Program-made: the position numbers and the translations under genes | Assembly (NCBI RefSeq): GCF_018524365.1 | Contig: NZ_JAEKFT010000020.1 | Coordinates: 1-64,000, forward strand | DNA: 64,000 nucleotides | Direction: 5' to 3' | Source: Denitromonas iodatirespirans | Lineage (GTDB): Bacteria > Pseudomonadota > Gammaproteobacteria > Burkholderiales > Rhodocyclaceae | Shown here: positions 25,356-33,964 of the stretch, in pieces | How the letters are laid out: the number at the start of each line of letters is the position of its first letter | How positions within the stretch are numbered: position 1 is the first letter of the stretch | The notes under the pieces: model-generated | What the model was told of the DNA's origin: nothing | What the model saw: the letters and a program-made list of their open reading frames with translations, nothing else | Database searches by the model: none

Positions 25356-25396
25356 AAAAAGGGCGCCGGATCCCATCGATCCGGCGCCCTTTTTTT
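25356..25396. terminator. Bidirectional terminator between lysA and the PEP-CTERM gene
   Basis: AAAAAGGGCGCCGGAT and its complement flank a short loop and end in a run of T on both strands. It lies in the 92-bp gap between convergent stop codons. Confidence 0.88.
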
Positions 25397-25432
25397 GATG
25401 TGCCGGCCGGGTTTTCTCCGGCCGGTATCGCG

Positions 25433-26182
25433 TCAGCGCTGCCCGGTGCGGCGCCGCGCGATCACCGACACCATCCCCAGACCCGCCAGCAGCATCGCGT
25501 AGCCCGACGGCTCGGGTACTGGGGCCGCCATGGCGAACCCGGTCAGGTCCGGCGCCATCGCCGACGTATCGCCTGAACTCAGCTTCGTCCACTGGCCTAC
25601 ATCCGCCACCGCGGCAGCATGCGCCGCAACGCTCGAGACGAGCGAGCGATCCCCGCCGAATTCGGCGAATTTGACCGTGCCGCTGAGCATCACCGCCTGC
25701 CCCTCCAAGCCCGAGCCCGCCAGTTCATCGGCAAAACCCGAGCCATAGCCGATCGCGGCCAGCGGGATGACACCACCAGCCCCATCGTCCTGGTAGAGAT
25801 ACACACTCTCGTTGGTCTGGCTCAACGCGAAACCGCCACTGCGACTCACCGCTCCGTGCGAGACAGCGATATTCGCCGCCGAATCGACCGCCGAAAAGCG
25901 CACCACAGTGCCGGCCGACACGGCACTGCCCAGTGTCCACGAGAGCACGCCCTCGCCGGACGTGAAAGCGCCGCCGGCGCCGAGCATGCTGCCGTTCCAT
26001 TCATTGTCGGTGACGAACAGCTGCGTCCCGGCCGTGAGATCGACGAAAGACGCCAGCGCAAAGCCGTCCTCGTCGGCGTTGATCGCCACAAACGCCAGAT
26101 CCCCCGCCACCGGTGCGGCAGCTGCCGGAAGCGCCACTACCGACAGCCCCACGAGCGCCGCCACAGTCCATGTCATTTTCAT
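25433..26182 (-). CDS. PEP-CTERM sorting-domain protein with an N-terminal 'FVTDNEW' type domain
   Basis: This is a 249-residue exported protein. It has a signal peptide (about 1-22, ending AAAAP) and a beta-rich body that opens GDLAFVAINADEDGFALASF and continues LFVTDNEWNGS, a pattern shared with other secreted PEP-CTERM proteins. The C-terminus is a full PEP-CTERM signal: VPEPSGYAMLLAGLG, a hydrophobic segment, then ARRRTGQR. It should be cut near the PEP motif by the exosortase encoded at 43661-44542. GAGG precedes the ATG. The molecular role of the body is unknown. Confidence 0.85.
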   Translation of the reverse strand: MKMTWTVAALVGLSVVALPAAAAPVAGDLAFVAINADEDGFALASFVDLTAGTQLFVTDNEWNGSMLGAGGAFTSGEGVLSWTLGSAVSAGTVVRFSAVDSAANIAVSHGAVSRSGGFALSQTNESVYLYQDDGAGGVIPLAAIGYGSGFADELAGSGLEGQAVMLSGTVKFAEFGGDRSLVSSVAAHAAAVADVGQWTKLSSGDTSAMAPDLTGFAMAAPVPEPSGYAMLLAGLGMVSVIARRRTGQR

Positions 26183-26324
26183 TTTTATTGCCTCTTGATG
26201 ATGTGGAGACGAGACCGCACATCACGACAATGACATATGCAAACAGTCTTTATGTGAACGCTCCGGACTCGCCACCTCCGGGGTGGCGAGAACCACGCTC
26301 GGGCGGGGGTAGGCAGGTAAAATC

Positions 26325-26681
26325 TCAGTCGGCCGACGGGGCCGACGCGTCGCGGCGGGCGGCGTCGGTGAGCACGAGAAAGGCGTGGCCGAGCGCTTTC
26401 CAGGCGCTACCGCCATGCGAGTGGATGCCGATGGAGGCGCTTTCGGCCATGGTCTGCAACATCAGCACGGCCAAGGCGAACAGTTCGCCCTTGGCCTTGA
26501 GTTTGGGATCGGGGTCGCGAACCAGGGCCTCGACATGCGCCGGCGAACTGGCCAGCGCCTCGCGGGCCAGCGCCATCACCTCGGCCGTGTTGTGCCAGTC
26601 GATGCCGAGCACGATGCCGCGCACTTCGATCTCGCGCTCGAGGGCGGCCGTGTCTTCGCGGTAATTCTCAAAGCCGCTCAT
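26325..26681 (-). CDS. Hypothetical protein, 118 aa
   Basis: I do not recognise a domain. The product is soluble, probably all-helical and mildly acidic, with no signal peptide or membrane segment. It starts MSGFENYREDTAALERE and contains two stretches that look like long amphipathic helices (TAEVMALAREALASSPAHVE and ELFALAVLMLQTMAESASIG). It lies between a PEP-CTERM gene and rfbD on the same strand, with normal GC and codon use for the region, so it is likely real. A link to either neighbour is not shown. Confidence 0.7.
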   Translation of the reverse strand: MSGFENYREDTAALEREIEVRGIVLGIDWHNTAEVMALAREALASSPAHVEALVRDPDPKLKAKGELFALAVLMLQTMAESASIGIHSHGGSAWKALGHAFLVLTDAARRDASAPSAD

Positions 26682-26744
26682 GCGCCATCCTGCCTGTCAT
26701 CGACCGTACACCATGCGGCGGGCCCACGGGGTGCCGCCACATGC

Positions 26745-27641
26745 TCATGGCGCGGGGCGGTCTTCGAGGCAGCGCAGCAGCGCGTCGCGCCAGTGGGGCA
26801 TGACGATGCCGGTGGCGTCGGCCAGCCGCGTGCCGTCGAGGCGCGAGTTTTGGGGGCGGGCGGCAGGGGTCGGATAGTCGTGCGTGGCGATGGCATCGAT
26901 CTGGCGCACTTTCCACGGATGCTCGGGCCAGCGCTGTGCAGCGACACGGCGGATTTCTTCGGCGAAGCCATGCCAGGTCGTCTCGCCGGCCGCGCTGAGG
27001 TTGAAGGTCTGCTGCACCGGGTCGCCGGCGTCGCGCGCCTGCCGTGCCCAGCAGATCAAGCTGCTGGTCGCGTCGGCGATGTTGCGTGCCCAGGTGGGAG
27101 CGCCATGCTGGTCGCCCACCACGCGCAGGGCCTCTCGCTCGGCGAACAGGCGCAGCATGGTGGCGACGAAGTTGTGCCCGCGCGCGGCATACACCCAGGT
27201 GGTGCGCAGGATCAGGTGATCGCAGCCCGAGGTAGCGATCGCCTGCTCGCCGGCGAGCTTGGTGGCGCCGTAGACATTGAGCGGCGCGGTGCTGTCGGCT
27301 TCGGTGTAGGGGGCGTCCTTGCTGCCATCGAACACATAGTCGGTCGAGTAGTGCACTAGCAAGGCGCCGATCCCACGCGCCGTGCCAGCCAGCGCGCCGA
27401 CCGCCTCGGCGTTGATGCGATGGGCCAGTTCGGGCTCGCTCTCGGCCTTGTCCACCGCGGTGTAGGCGGCGGCATTGACGATCACGTCCGGCGCGTAGCC
27501 GGCCACCACGGCGGCGGCCGCTTGGGGGTCGGCCAGATCGCAGGCGGCGCGGTCGAGTGCCACCACCTCGCCGAGCGGCATCAGGCTGCGTGCCAGCTCC
27601 CAGCCCACTTGCCCGGTCGCCCCAGTCACCAGCAGTCTCAT
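26745..27641 (-). CDS. rfbD: dTDP-4-dehydrorhamnose reductase
   Basis: This is the last step of dTDP-L-rhamnose synthesis, NAD(P)H reduction of the 4-keto sugar. I use the ATG at 27641 (298 aa), which puts the Rossmann motif MRLLVTGATGQVGWEL at the very start; the open frame above it has no family sequence. Other features are YSTDYVFDGSKDAPYTE (catalytic Tyr region), YGATKLAGE and RTTWVYAARGHNF. It overlaps rfbC by 4 nt and ends the rfbBACD operon. Confidence 0.95.
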   Translation of the reverse strand: MRLLVTGATGQVGWELARSLMPLGEVVALDRAACDLADPQAAAAVVAGYAPDVIVNAAAYTAVDKAESEPELAHRINAEAVGALAGTARGIGALLVHYSTDYVFDGSKDAPYTEADSTAPLNVYGATKLAGEQAIATSGCDHLILRTTWVYAARGHNFVATMLRLFAEREALRVVGDQHGAPTWARNIADATSSLICWARQARDAGDPVQQTFNLSAAGETTWHGFAEEIRRVAAQRWPEHPWKVRQIDAIATHDYPTPAARPQNSRLDGTRLADATGIVMPHWRDALLRCLEDRPAP

Positions 27642-28183
27642 GCGAACACCTCGGCATCCTTGAGCGGCACGCCGGCCTGATCCTTGCCCGACAGCAAGGG
27701 GTTGCCCTGCAGCGGCCAGTCGATGCCGATGGCCGGGTCGTTCCACAGGACGCAGCGCTCATGCTCAGGCGCGTAGTAGTCGGTGGTTTTGTAGAGGAAG
27801 TCGGCACTGGCCGAGAGCACCAGGAAGCCGTGCGCAAAGCCCGGCGGCACCCATAGCTGGCGATGGTTGTCTTCGGTCAGCTCGACGCCTACCCACTGGC
27901 CGAAGCGCGGGGAGCTGCGGCGCACATCGACCGCCACATCGAACACCGCGCCGCGCACCACACGCACCAGCTTTCCTTGCGGTTGCTGGATCTGGTAGTG
28001 CAGACCGCGCAACACCCCGTGCTGGCTGCGCGAGTGGTTGTCCTGCACGAAGGGCAGGTCCACGCCAGTGGCCTCTGCAAAGGCCTTGGCATTGAAACTT
28101 TCGAGGAAGAAACCCCGTGAGTCGCCGAACACTTTCGGCTCGAGGATCTTCACTTCGGGCAAATCGGTCGCACTCACCTGCAT
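27638..28183 (-). CDS. rfbC: dTDP-4-dehydrorhamnose 3,5-epimerase
   Basis: This cupin-fold epimerase inverts C3 and C5 of the dTDP-4-keto-6-deoxyglucose ring. The start at 28183 gives 181 aa, standard for RmlC. It shows FGDSRGFFLESFN, QDNHSRSQHGVLRGLHYQ (catalytic His region), and WVPPGFAHGFLVLS. Its ATG overlaps the rfbA stop by one base and its own stop overlaps rfbD by four. Confidence 0.96.
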   Translation of the reverse strand: MQVSATDLPEVKILEPKVFGDSRGFFLESFNAKAFAEATGVDLPFVQDNHSRSQHGVLRGLHYQIQQPQGKLVRVVRGAVFDVAVDVRRSSPRFGQWVGVELTEDNHRQLWVPPGFAHGFLVLSASADFLYKTTDYYAPEHERCVLWNDPAIGIDWPLQGNPLLSGKDQAGVPLKDAEVFA

Positions 28184-29088
28184 CAGAACACCCTGTCTTC
28201 GAGAAGTCGCTTGAGATACTGACCATAACCGTTCTTGGCCAGCGGTGCCGCCAGCGCCGCGAGTTGCTCGCCGCTGATCCAGCCTTTGCGCCAGGCGATC
28301 TCTTCCGGGCAACCCACCTTGAGGCCTTGCCGCTTTTCCAGCGTCTGGATGAACATGCCAGCCTCCAGCAGACTCTCGTGGGTGCCGGTGTCGAGCCAGG
28401 CATGACCACGGCCCATCACCTGCACGTCGAGCGCGCCCCAGTCGAGATACTGGCGGTTCACGTCCGTGATCTCCAGTTCGCCACGCGGGCTGGGTTTGAG
28501 CTCGCGCGCCACGTCGACCACCCGCTCGTCGTAGAAATACAGGCCGGTGACGGCATAGCGGCTCTTGGGCCTGGCGGGCTTTTCTTCAAGGCTCACCGCG
28601 CGGCCGTCGGCATCGAACTCGACCACGCCGTAGCGCTCCGGGTCGAGCACCGGGTAGGCAAACACGCTGGCGCCGGCAGCACTGGTGCTGGCCGAGGACA
28701 GCCCCTTGGCAAAGTCGTGGCCGTAGAACAGGTTGTCGCCCAGCACCAGTGCGCTCGGCCCGCCACCGATGAAATCCGCACCGATGATGAAGGCCTGCGC
28801 CAGCCCGTCGGGGCTTGCCTGCACGGCGTACTGCAGATTCAACCCCCAGCGCGCACCGTCGCCCAGCAGTTGCTCGAAGCGCGGGGTATCTTGCGGAGTC
28901 GAGATGATCAGGATGTCGCGAATGCCCGCCAGCATCAGCGTGCTCAGCGGGTAGTAGATCATCGGCTTGTCGTAGACCGGCAGCAGTTGCTTGGAGACGG
29001 CCAGCGTGGCCGGATGCAGGCGGGTGCCCGAGCCTCCCGCGAGGATGATGCCCTTGCGCGGGCGGGTTGCAGCTTGCGTCATCGTCAT
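28183..29088 (-). CDS. rfbA: Glucose-1-phosphate thymidylyltransferase
   Basis: RmlA couples glucose-1-phosphate with dTTP to give dTDP-glucose. The 301-aa protein has the nucleotide loop [16 protein letters not shown] near residue 13, followed by [20 protein letters not shown] and a sugar-binding segment [16 protein letters not shown] precedes the ATG, and a 4-nt gap separates it from rfbB. Confidence 0.96.
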   Translation of the reverse strand: MTMTQAATRPRKGIILAGGSGTRLHPATLAVSKQLLPVYDKPMIYYPLSTLMLAGIRDILIISTPQDTPRFEQLLGDGARWGLNLQYAVQASPDGLAQAFIIGADFIGGGPSALVLGDNLFYGHDFAKGLSSASTSAAGASVFAYPVLDPERYGVVEFDADGRAVSLEEKPARPKSRYAVTGLYFYDERVVDVARELKPSPRGELEITDVNRQYLDWGALDVQVMGRGHAWLDTGTHESLLEAGMFIQTLEKRQGLKVGCPEEIAWRKGWISGEQLAALAAPLAKNGYGQYLKRLLEDRVF

Positions 29089-29092
29089 GTCC

Positions 29093-30154
29093 TTAGCTTT
29101 GTTCGGCGTAGTGTTTGCTCACCCATTCCCGGTAGGCGCCGCTTTGCACATTGGCGATCCAGGTGGGGTTGTCGAGATACCACTGCACCGTCTTGCGAAT
29201 GCCGGTCTCGAAGCTCTCGGCCGGCCGCCAGCCCAGCTCGCGTTCGATCTTGCGGGCGTCGATGGCGTAGCGGCGGTCATGGCCGGGGCGGTCGGTCACG
29301 TAGGTGAGCAGGCGCTCATACGGCCCGGCTTCGGACGGGCGCAGCTCGTCGAGAATGGCGCAGATGGTCTTGACGATGGTGATGTTGGGCATCTCGTTCC
29401 AGCCGCCCACGTTGTAGGTCTCGCCCAGCCGGCCATGGGCCAGCACGGTGCGGATCGCGCTGCAGTGGTCGGTCACGTACAGCCAGTCGCGCACGTTCAT
29501 GCCGTCGCCGTAGATGGGCAGCGCCTTGCCGGCCAGGGCGTTGACGATCATCAGCGGGATCAGCTTTTCGGGAAACTGGTAGGGCCCGTAGTTGTTCGAG
29601 CAGTTGGTGGTGAGCACCGGCAGGCCGTAGGTGTGGTGCCAGGCACGCACCAGGTGGTCGCTCGCCGCCTTGCTCGCCGAGTAGGGGCTGTTGGGCTCGT
29701 AGGGGTGGGTTTCGGTAAAGGCCGGCGCGTCGGGGGCCAGCGAGCCATACACCTCGTCGGTGCTCACATGCAGGAAGCGGAAGCCCGCCTTGGCCGGCTC
29801 GGCCATGTCCCCCCAATAGGCACGCACCGCCTCCAGCAGCGTGAAGGTGCCCTCCACATTGGTGCGCACGAACTCGGCGGGGCCGTGAATGGACCGGTCC
29901 ACATGGCTCTCGGCCGCGAAATGCACGATCGCCCGCGGCCGGTGCTCATGCAGCAAGGCATCGACCAACCCGCGGTCGCAGATGTCGCCCTGCACGAACA
30001 CATGGCGCGCATCGCCCTGCAGCGACTGCAAGGTTTCGAGATTGCCGGCATAGGTGAGCCGGTCGAGGTTCACCACCGGCTCGCCGCTCTCGGCCAGCCA
30101 GTCGAGCACAAAATTTGCGCCGATGAAGCCGGCGCCGCCTGTTACGAGAATCAC
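29093..30154 (-). CDS. rfbB: dTDP-glucose 4,6-dehydratase
   Basis: This SDR enzyme converts dTDP-glucose to dTDP-4-keto-6-deoxyglucose. The 353-residue protein starts with the NAD motif [16 protein letters not shown] and has [11 protein letters not shown], the catalytic [16 protein letters not shown] and [14 protein letters not shown]. The start codon is GTG, with GAGGG 8 nt before it. It is first in rfbBACD, next to an exopolysaccharide locus that probably uses the rhamnose. Confidence 0.96.
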   Translation of the reverse strand: MILVTGGAGFIGANFVLDWLAESGEPVVNLDRLTYAGNLETLQSLQGDARHVFVQGDICDRGLVDALLHEHRPRAIVHFAAESHVDRSIHGPAEFVRTNVEGTFTLLEAVRAYWGDMAEPAKAGFRFLHVSTDEVYGSLAPDAPAFTETHPYEPNSPYSASKAASDHLVRAWHHTYGLPVLTTNCSNNYGPYQFPEKLIPLMIVNALAGKALPIYGDGMNVRDWLYVTDHCSAIRTVLAHGRLGETYNVGGWNEMPNITIVKTICAILDELRPSEAGPYERLLTYVTDRPGHDRRYAIDARKIERELGWRPAESFETGIRKTVQWYLDNPTWIANVQSGAYREWVSKHYAEQS

Positions 30155-30212
30155 ATTCCATCCCTCATAAAACCTGCATGTCCTGCAGCACTGCGCGGCG
30201 TGTGACGCCGAT

Positions 30213-30348
30213 GGCGGAAGCGCCTGCAGCCTATCCGCCCTACATTTTCAACGGGCGCCGTAGCCCGGGCGAGCGAAGCGACCCCGGGAACAACGCCTCC
30301 TGGCGCTACCGCCCCGGCGTCGGGCCTGCAGCCCTCAGCACGGGCTAC
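30213..30348. repeat. Cluster of GTAGGGCGG / GTAGCCCGG palindromic repeats
   Basis: The 254-bp gap between rfbB and the nuclease holds two REP-like units. 30213-30243 ends TATCCGCCCTAC. About 30260-30348 opens GTAGCCCGGGCGAGCGAAGCG and closes CGGGCTAC. No gene was seen in 30155-30408. Confidence 0.55.
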
Positions 30349-30408
30349 CCGTGCAGCGCCTATCCGCGCTACGCCAAGGCCACGAGTGTATCGCGCCGCA
30401 CCGCCCCC

Positions 30409-31818
30409 TCATCCATTCGACACCGCCACCGCCCCGCCCGTCTCGCGCACCAAGCGCTCGGCCAGCGAACGGCGGGCGTCATCATCGCCGTGAATCAGGC
30501 GAACCTCCGAGGGCAGATGCCGCATGCGCGTCACAAAACGCACCAGCCCATCCTGATCGGCATGCGCCGAATAGCCCGACAGCGTATGCACCCCGGCGCG
30601 GATCTCGATACGCTCGCCATCCAGGTCCACATAGCCGCCGCGCGGCCCGTAGGCCTGGATCGCCGCACTCGGCGTGCCGCGCGCCTGGTAGCCGACGAAC
30701 ACCACATCATGCCGCGCGTCGTGCAGCATCGCCTTGAGGTAATTGACCACCCGGCCACCCGCGCACATGCCGCTGGCCGCGATCACGATCGCCGGCTCGC
30801 CACTGCGCGCCAGGCGCCGCACATTGGCCTCGTGCGCCTTGTGATCATCGATGGCCACCAACTGCTCGAACGACAACGGCTTGCGCCCCGCCCTCACCCG
30901 GCGCTGCGCCTCGGCATCCCAGAACGGCTGCAACTCGCGATACAGCTGCGTAAAGCGCCCCGCGAGCGGCGAATCCAGGTAGATGCGCAGCTTCTCCCAG
31001 CGCTCAGCATGACGCCCCGGCCGCACGCGCTGGCGATGCAGGATGTCTTCGAACTCATACAACAGCTCTTGCGTGCGCCCGATGCTGAACGCCGGCACGA
31101 TCACCGTCCCGCCATTGCCCAACGCCCGCTCCACCGCGGCCTGCAACCGTTTGCGACGGATGGCGCGCCCCTCATGATTTCGGTCGCCATAGGTGCTCTC
31201 GAGCACCACCACATCCGCCCGGTACGGCGACTTGGGCGCCGGCAGCAGCGGCGCATACGGCGCACCCAGGTCCCCCGAAAACACCACCCGCCGCACCGGC
31301 TGCCCCGGCCGGCTCAGCTCGCACTCCACATAGGCCGAGCCCAGAATATGCCCCGCCCGCTGCAACCGGATACGGCAGCGCCCCTGCGGGCCGTCGGCCA
31401 CCGTCTGCCAGGTCTTCCACGGCACAGGGCGAATGCGCGACTCCACCAACTGCAAGTAACGCTCCACCACCCGCCTGTCGCGGCTCACCGACAGCGCAAA
31501 CGCATCGGCCAGCACCACCGGCAACAACTTGGCCGACGGCTCGCTGCAATAGATCGGCCCCTTGAACCCCGCCGCCAGCAACCACGGAATGCGCCCCACA
31601 TGGTCAATATGCACATGCGTGGCCACCAAGGCCTGCACCCCGACCAGATCGAAGCCGATCTCCAGCGCATCCGCCCCACCCCGCCCGTCCGGCGACGTCT
31701 CCGCCCCCTGAAACAAGCCGCAGTCGATCAACAGGCTGCGCGCATTGTCGATGAACAACTGGTGGCAGGAGCCGGTCACGCCATGGAAGGCACCGTGGTG
31801 GGTGATGTTCACGGACAT
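30409..31818 (-). CDS. MBL-fold beta-CASP ribonuclease/exonuclease
   Basis: The 469-aa protein is a metallo-beta-lactamase-fold nuclease of the beta-CASP group, related to RNA 3'-processing enzymes. The metal site is THVHIDHVGRIPW (HxHxDH, residues about 66-72), followed by QRAGHILGSAYVE and VVFSGDLGAPYAPLL. The beta-CASP insert begins near TVIVPAFSIGRTQELLYEF. The end carries SGMCAGGRVVNYLKAML and LSGYSAHADQDGLV. It would act on RNA in the cytoplasm. It is a single gene between rfb and eps, with no shown link to polysaccharide synthesis. Confidence 0.88.
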   Translation of the reverse strand: MSVNITHHGAFHGVTGSCHQLFIDNARSLLIDCGLFQGAETSPDGRGGADALEIGFDLVGVQALVATHVHIDHVGRIPWLLAAGFKGPIYCSEPSAKLLPVVLADAFALSVSRDRRVVERYLQLVESRIRPVPWKTWQTVADGPQGRCRIRLQRAGHILGSAYVECELSRPGQPVRRVVFSGDLGAPYAPLLPAPKSPYRADVVVLESTYGDRNHEGRAIRRKRLQAAVERALGNGGTVIVPAFSIGRTQELLYEFEDILHRQRVRPGRHAERWEKLRIYLDSPLAGRFTQLYRELQPFWDAEAQRRVRAGRKPLSFEQLVAIDDHKAHEANVRRLARSGEPAIVIAASGMCAGGRVVNYLKAMLHDARHDVVFVGYQARGTPSAAIQAYGPRGGYVDLDGERIEIRAGVHTLSGYSAHADQDGLVRFVTRMRHLPSEVRLIHGDDDARRSLAERLVRETGGAVAVSNG

Positions 31819-31967
31819 ATCATCAACAAATTATTCCAATCGCATTTTAACGTGTACAGACTCGACAGCCAACACCGAAATGGCCAGCACCCAAATCAGA
31901 ATCAACTCTGGGCCGTACATGCCAAATCGTAGAACACGATTTTTTCGTACAGATGTCGGTGGCCGCC

Positions 31968-32819
31968 TCACGGCCGGGGCTGACCAGTGCTTTGCAATCG
32001 ACTAACAGCACTCACATCAGGCGGCGTCAACAATGGAACGCGGTATTTCCGTGAAAAAAGACGGAGACTCTTTAGATGCATGCGTCCCGCCCAGCTAAAC
32101 GGGCCTGCGGCACTTGAGCGCTGATGGTCGTGAACCAGTCGGGCATTAGGTACACAAACGACTCGCGACCCAGCACCCCACATACGGGCACAAAGCTCCA
32201 CGTCCTCCATGTATAAAAAGTAGCCTTCGTCCATACGCCCGACACGCTCAAACAAATCCCGACGGACGACGAAACCAGTCCCCATGACCCAATCGGCGTC
32301 AAATGGGGTTTCGCTGTCCCAAGCAGTGAGCATCATATGATCTTCAATTCGGCGCTTCAAAGGCCAGTAACGGCCAATAGGCAAACGACGCCCAAGGATA
32401 TCCAGAATGCTGTAAAAACGCCGCGCAGAAAACTGCCGCTTTCCGTCTGGATACACGAGATCTAGCCCCACCAGCCCAACATCCGAGCATTGGTCGAGTA
32501 TCTCCAGGGCTAGACATATACTCTGATCGACAAAGTACGTATCCGGATTCAAGACCAGCAGGTACTCGCATCGCGCGGCTGCTGCACCGATGTTTACCCC
32601 CGCTGAAAAACCAGCGTTGCGGTTGGAGCAGATCACCTTCACACCTTCAAGCTCTCGACTCAATCGAGCACCCGAACCATCTGGCGATGCGTTGTCCACC
32701 ACAATAATATCGGCCCTATTCGCCACGCCAAACCGAGCAATTGACTCCACACACTTGTGCGTCAGCTCTGGAGTGTTGTAATTGACGATGACGGCGCTAA
32801 CTCTTCCCGTGCTACTCAT
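31968..32819 (-). CDS. Glycosyltransferase family 2 (rhamnosyltransferase-like)
   Basis: This 283-aa GT-A enzyme is expected to add one sugar to the lipid-linked repeat unit at the cytoplasmic face. It has VSAVIVNYNTPELTHKC, VVDNASPDGSG, the DxD-type NPDTYFVDQ and the acceptor region DADWVMGTGFVVRRDLFE with GYFLYMEDVELCAR. This set resembles bacterial rhamnosyl and N-acetylglucosaminyl transferases. It overlaps the GT4 gene upstream by 4 nt and is the last gene of the locus. GC content is lower than in the flanking housekeeping genes. Confidence 0.88.
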   Translation of the reverse strand: MSSTGRVSAVIVNYNTPELTHKCVESIARFGVANRADIIVVDNASPDGSGARLSRELEGVKVICSNRNAGFSAGVNIGAAAARCEYLLVLNPDTYFVDQSICLALEILDQCSDVGLVGLDLVYPDGKRQFSARRFYSILDILGRRLPIGRYWPLKRRIEDHMMLTAWDSETPFDADWVMGTGFVVRRDLFERVGRMDEGYFLYMEDVELCARMWGAGSRVVCVPNARLVHDHQRSSAAGPFSWAGRMHLKSLRLFSRKYRVPLLTPPDVSAVSRLQSTGQPRP

Positions 32820-33940
32820 TCAGCTTGCACTCCAGCCCCAAATGGGGCGCCTCCAATCAATCGACATGCCTCAAGAGCGGGTTCAACCGCCAACAAACCC
32901 TGCTCAAGCGCATTTACTGCCTGCCCCCAGGTAAAGCGCCGCAAACGATCACCTGCTACAGCCATGCGCCCAGCCACCTCCGAATCGGTCTGTATGGCCT
33001 CTAATGCCTCCGCCCAACTTGACGGGTCGCCAAGCCGCACGAAAAAAGCAGCGTCACCCAACACCTCTCGATGCACCGGTATGTCCGACGCGATCACGGG
33101 GCTCCCGCAGGCCAGGGCCTCAAGCGGTGGAATTCCGAATCCTTCCCACTTCGATGGGTAAACCAAAGCACTGCAGCCTTGATACAACCGAATCAAATCC
33201 GCTCGCGAAAGGTAGTCCGTGAACTCCACGCGACCACGGAGACCCAGCGCTGCTACCTTTTTCTCAAGGGCGGCCCTGTACTCACCACCGCAAGATGTCA
33301 CCACCAAGCGGAAGCGTTTAGACCAATGGTTGGCCACGTCGAGCACCTCATCGACGTTCTTGTGTGAATATCGAGCGCCAACCATCAACAAGTACGGCTC
33401 GACCGCTCTCGCCTCTGGATCTGGAGAAAATGCGCTCGCATCCACGCCATTTGGGACCACATAAATGTTCTCTAACGGAAAACCATAAGTTGAGGCAACA
33501 TCCTGTCGCGTGGTCTCCGAAACGGTAAATACGGCTCGGCATTTTTTGAGTAACCGAGGGAGACCGAAGCGGAAGAAAAGATACTGCGGCCGGTGCTGAG
33601 ACGGGAAGCGAAGGCAAATCAGATCATGAATCGTAATAATCTGATCGCCCTGGGCCGGCAGGCCATGATGCGTTGGTGAATACACTAGGCGATTATCGCC
33701 AAAGTCTATTGATCGCATCCACAGTTGCCGACGTATTGCTGCGAGCTTTCCGCCACCGATCGCGACAGATGCCGGCGCTTTGAGCAACACGTCCCCTGGC
33801 GGCATGGCGCCGCCGCCAGCTATCAGACAAGTCCGGAAGCGCCTCGCGATACCGTTGGTGCAGTTCTCCGAATAGACCCCCAGCCCCGTAGGCTGCGGGC
33901 CGAGCATTGACAGGTTGAGCACCAGTTCCACTAATCGCAC
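32816..33940 (-). CDS. Glycosyltransferase family 4
   Basis: This GT-B enzyme of about 374 aa likely adds a hexose or deoxyhexose to the repeat unit. The C-terminal half has the classical donor site: LLMVGARYSHKNVDEVLD, VYPSKWEGFGIPPLEALACG with the EX7E glutamates, and SDIPVHREVLGDAA. The N-terminus reads LVLNLSMLGPQPTGLGVYS as in family members. I prefer the GTG at 33940. A TTG at 33961 is also in frame and would add seven residues. It is coupled to the GT2 downstream. Confidence 0.87.
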   Translation of the reverse strand: MRLVELVLNLSMLGPQPTGLGVYSENCTNGIARRFRTCLIAGGGAMPPGDVLLKAPASVAIGGGKLAAIRRQLWMRSIDFGDNRLVYSPTHHGLPAQGDQIITIHDLICLRFPSQHRPQYLFFRFGLPRLLKKCRAVFTVSETTRQDVASTYGFPLENIYVVPNGVDASAFSPDPEARAVEPYLLMVGARYSHKNVDEVLDVANHWSKRFRLVVTSCGGEYRAALEKKVAALGLRGRVEFTDYLSRADLIRLYQGCSALVYPSKWEGFGIPPLEALACGSPVIASDIPVHREVLGDAAFFVRLGDPSSWAEALEAIQTDSEVAGRMAVAGDRLRRFTWGQAVNALEQGLLAVEPALEACRLIGGAPFGAGVQAE

Positions 33941-33964
33941 TCCGAAAATCTTGCTGCACAAACA

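Noticed and set aside
31924-31942. Small hairpin AAATCGT-N5-ACGATTT as a terminator
   Set aside because: The stem is short and the T-run faces the + strand, where no gene ends; it is too weak to call.
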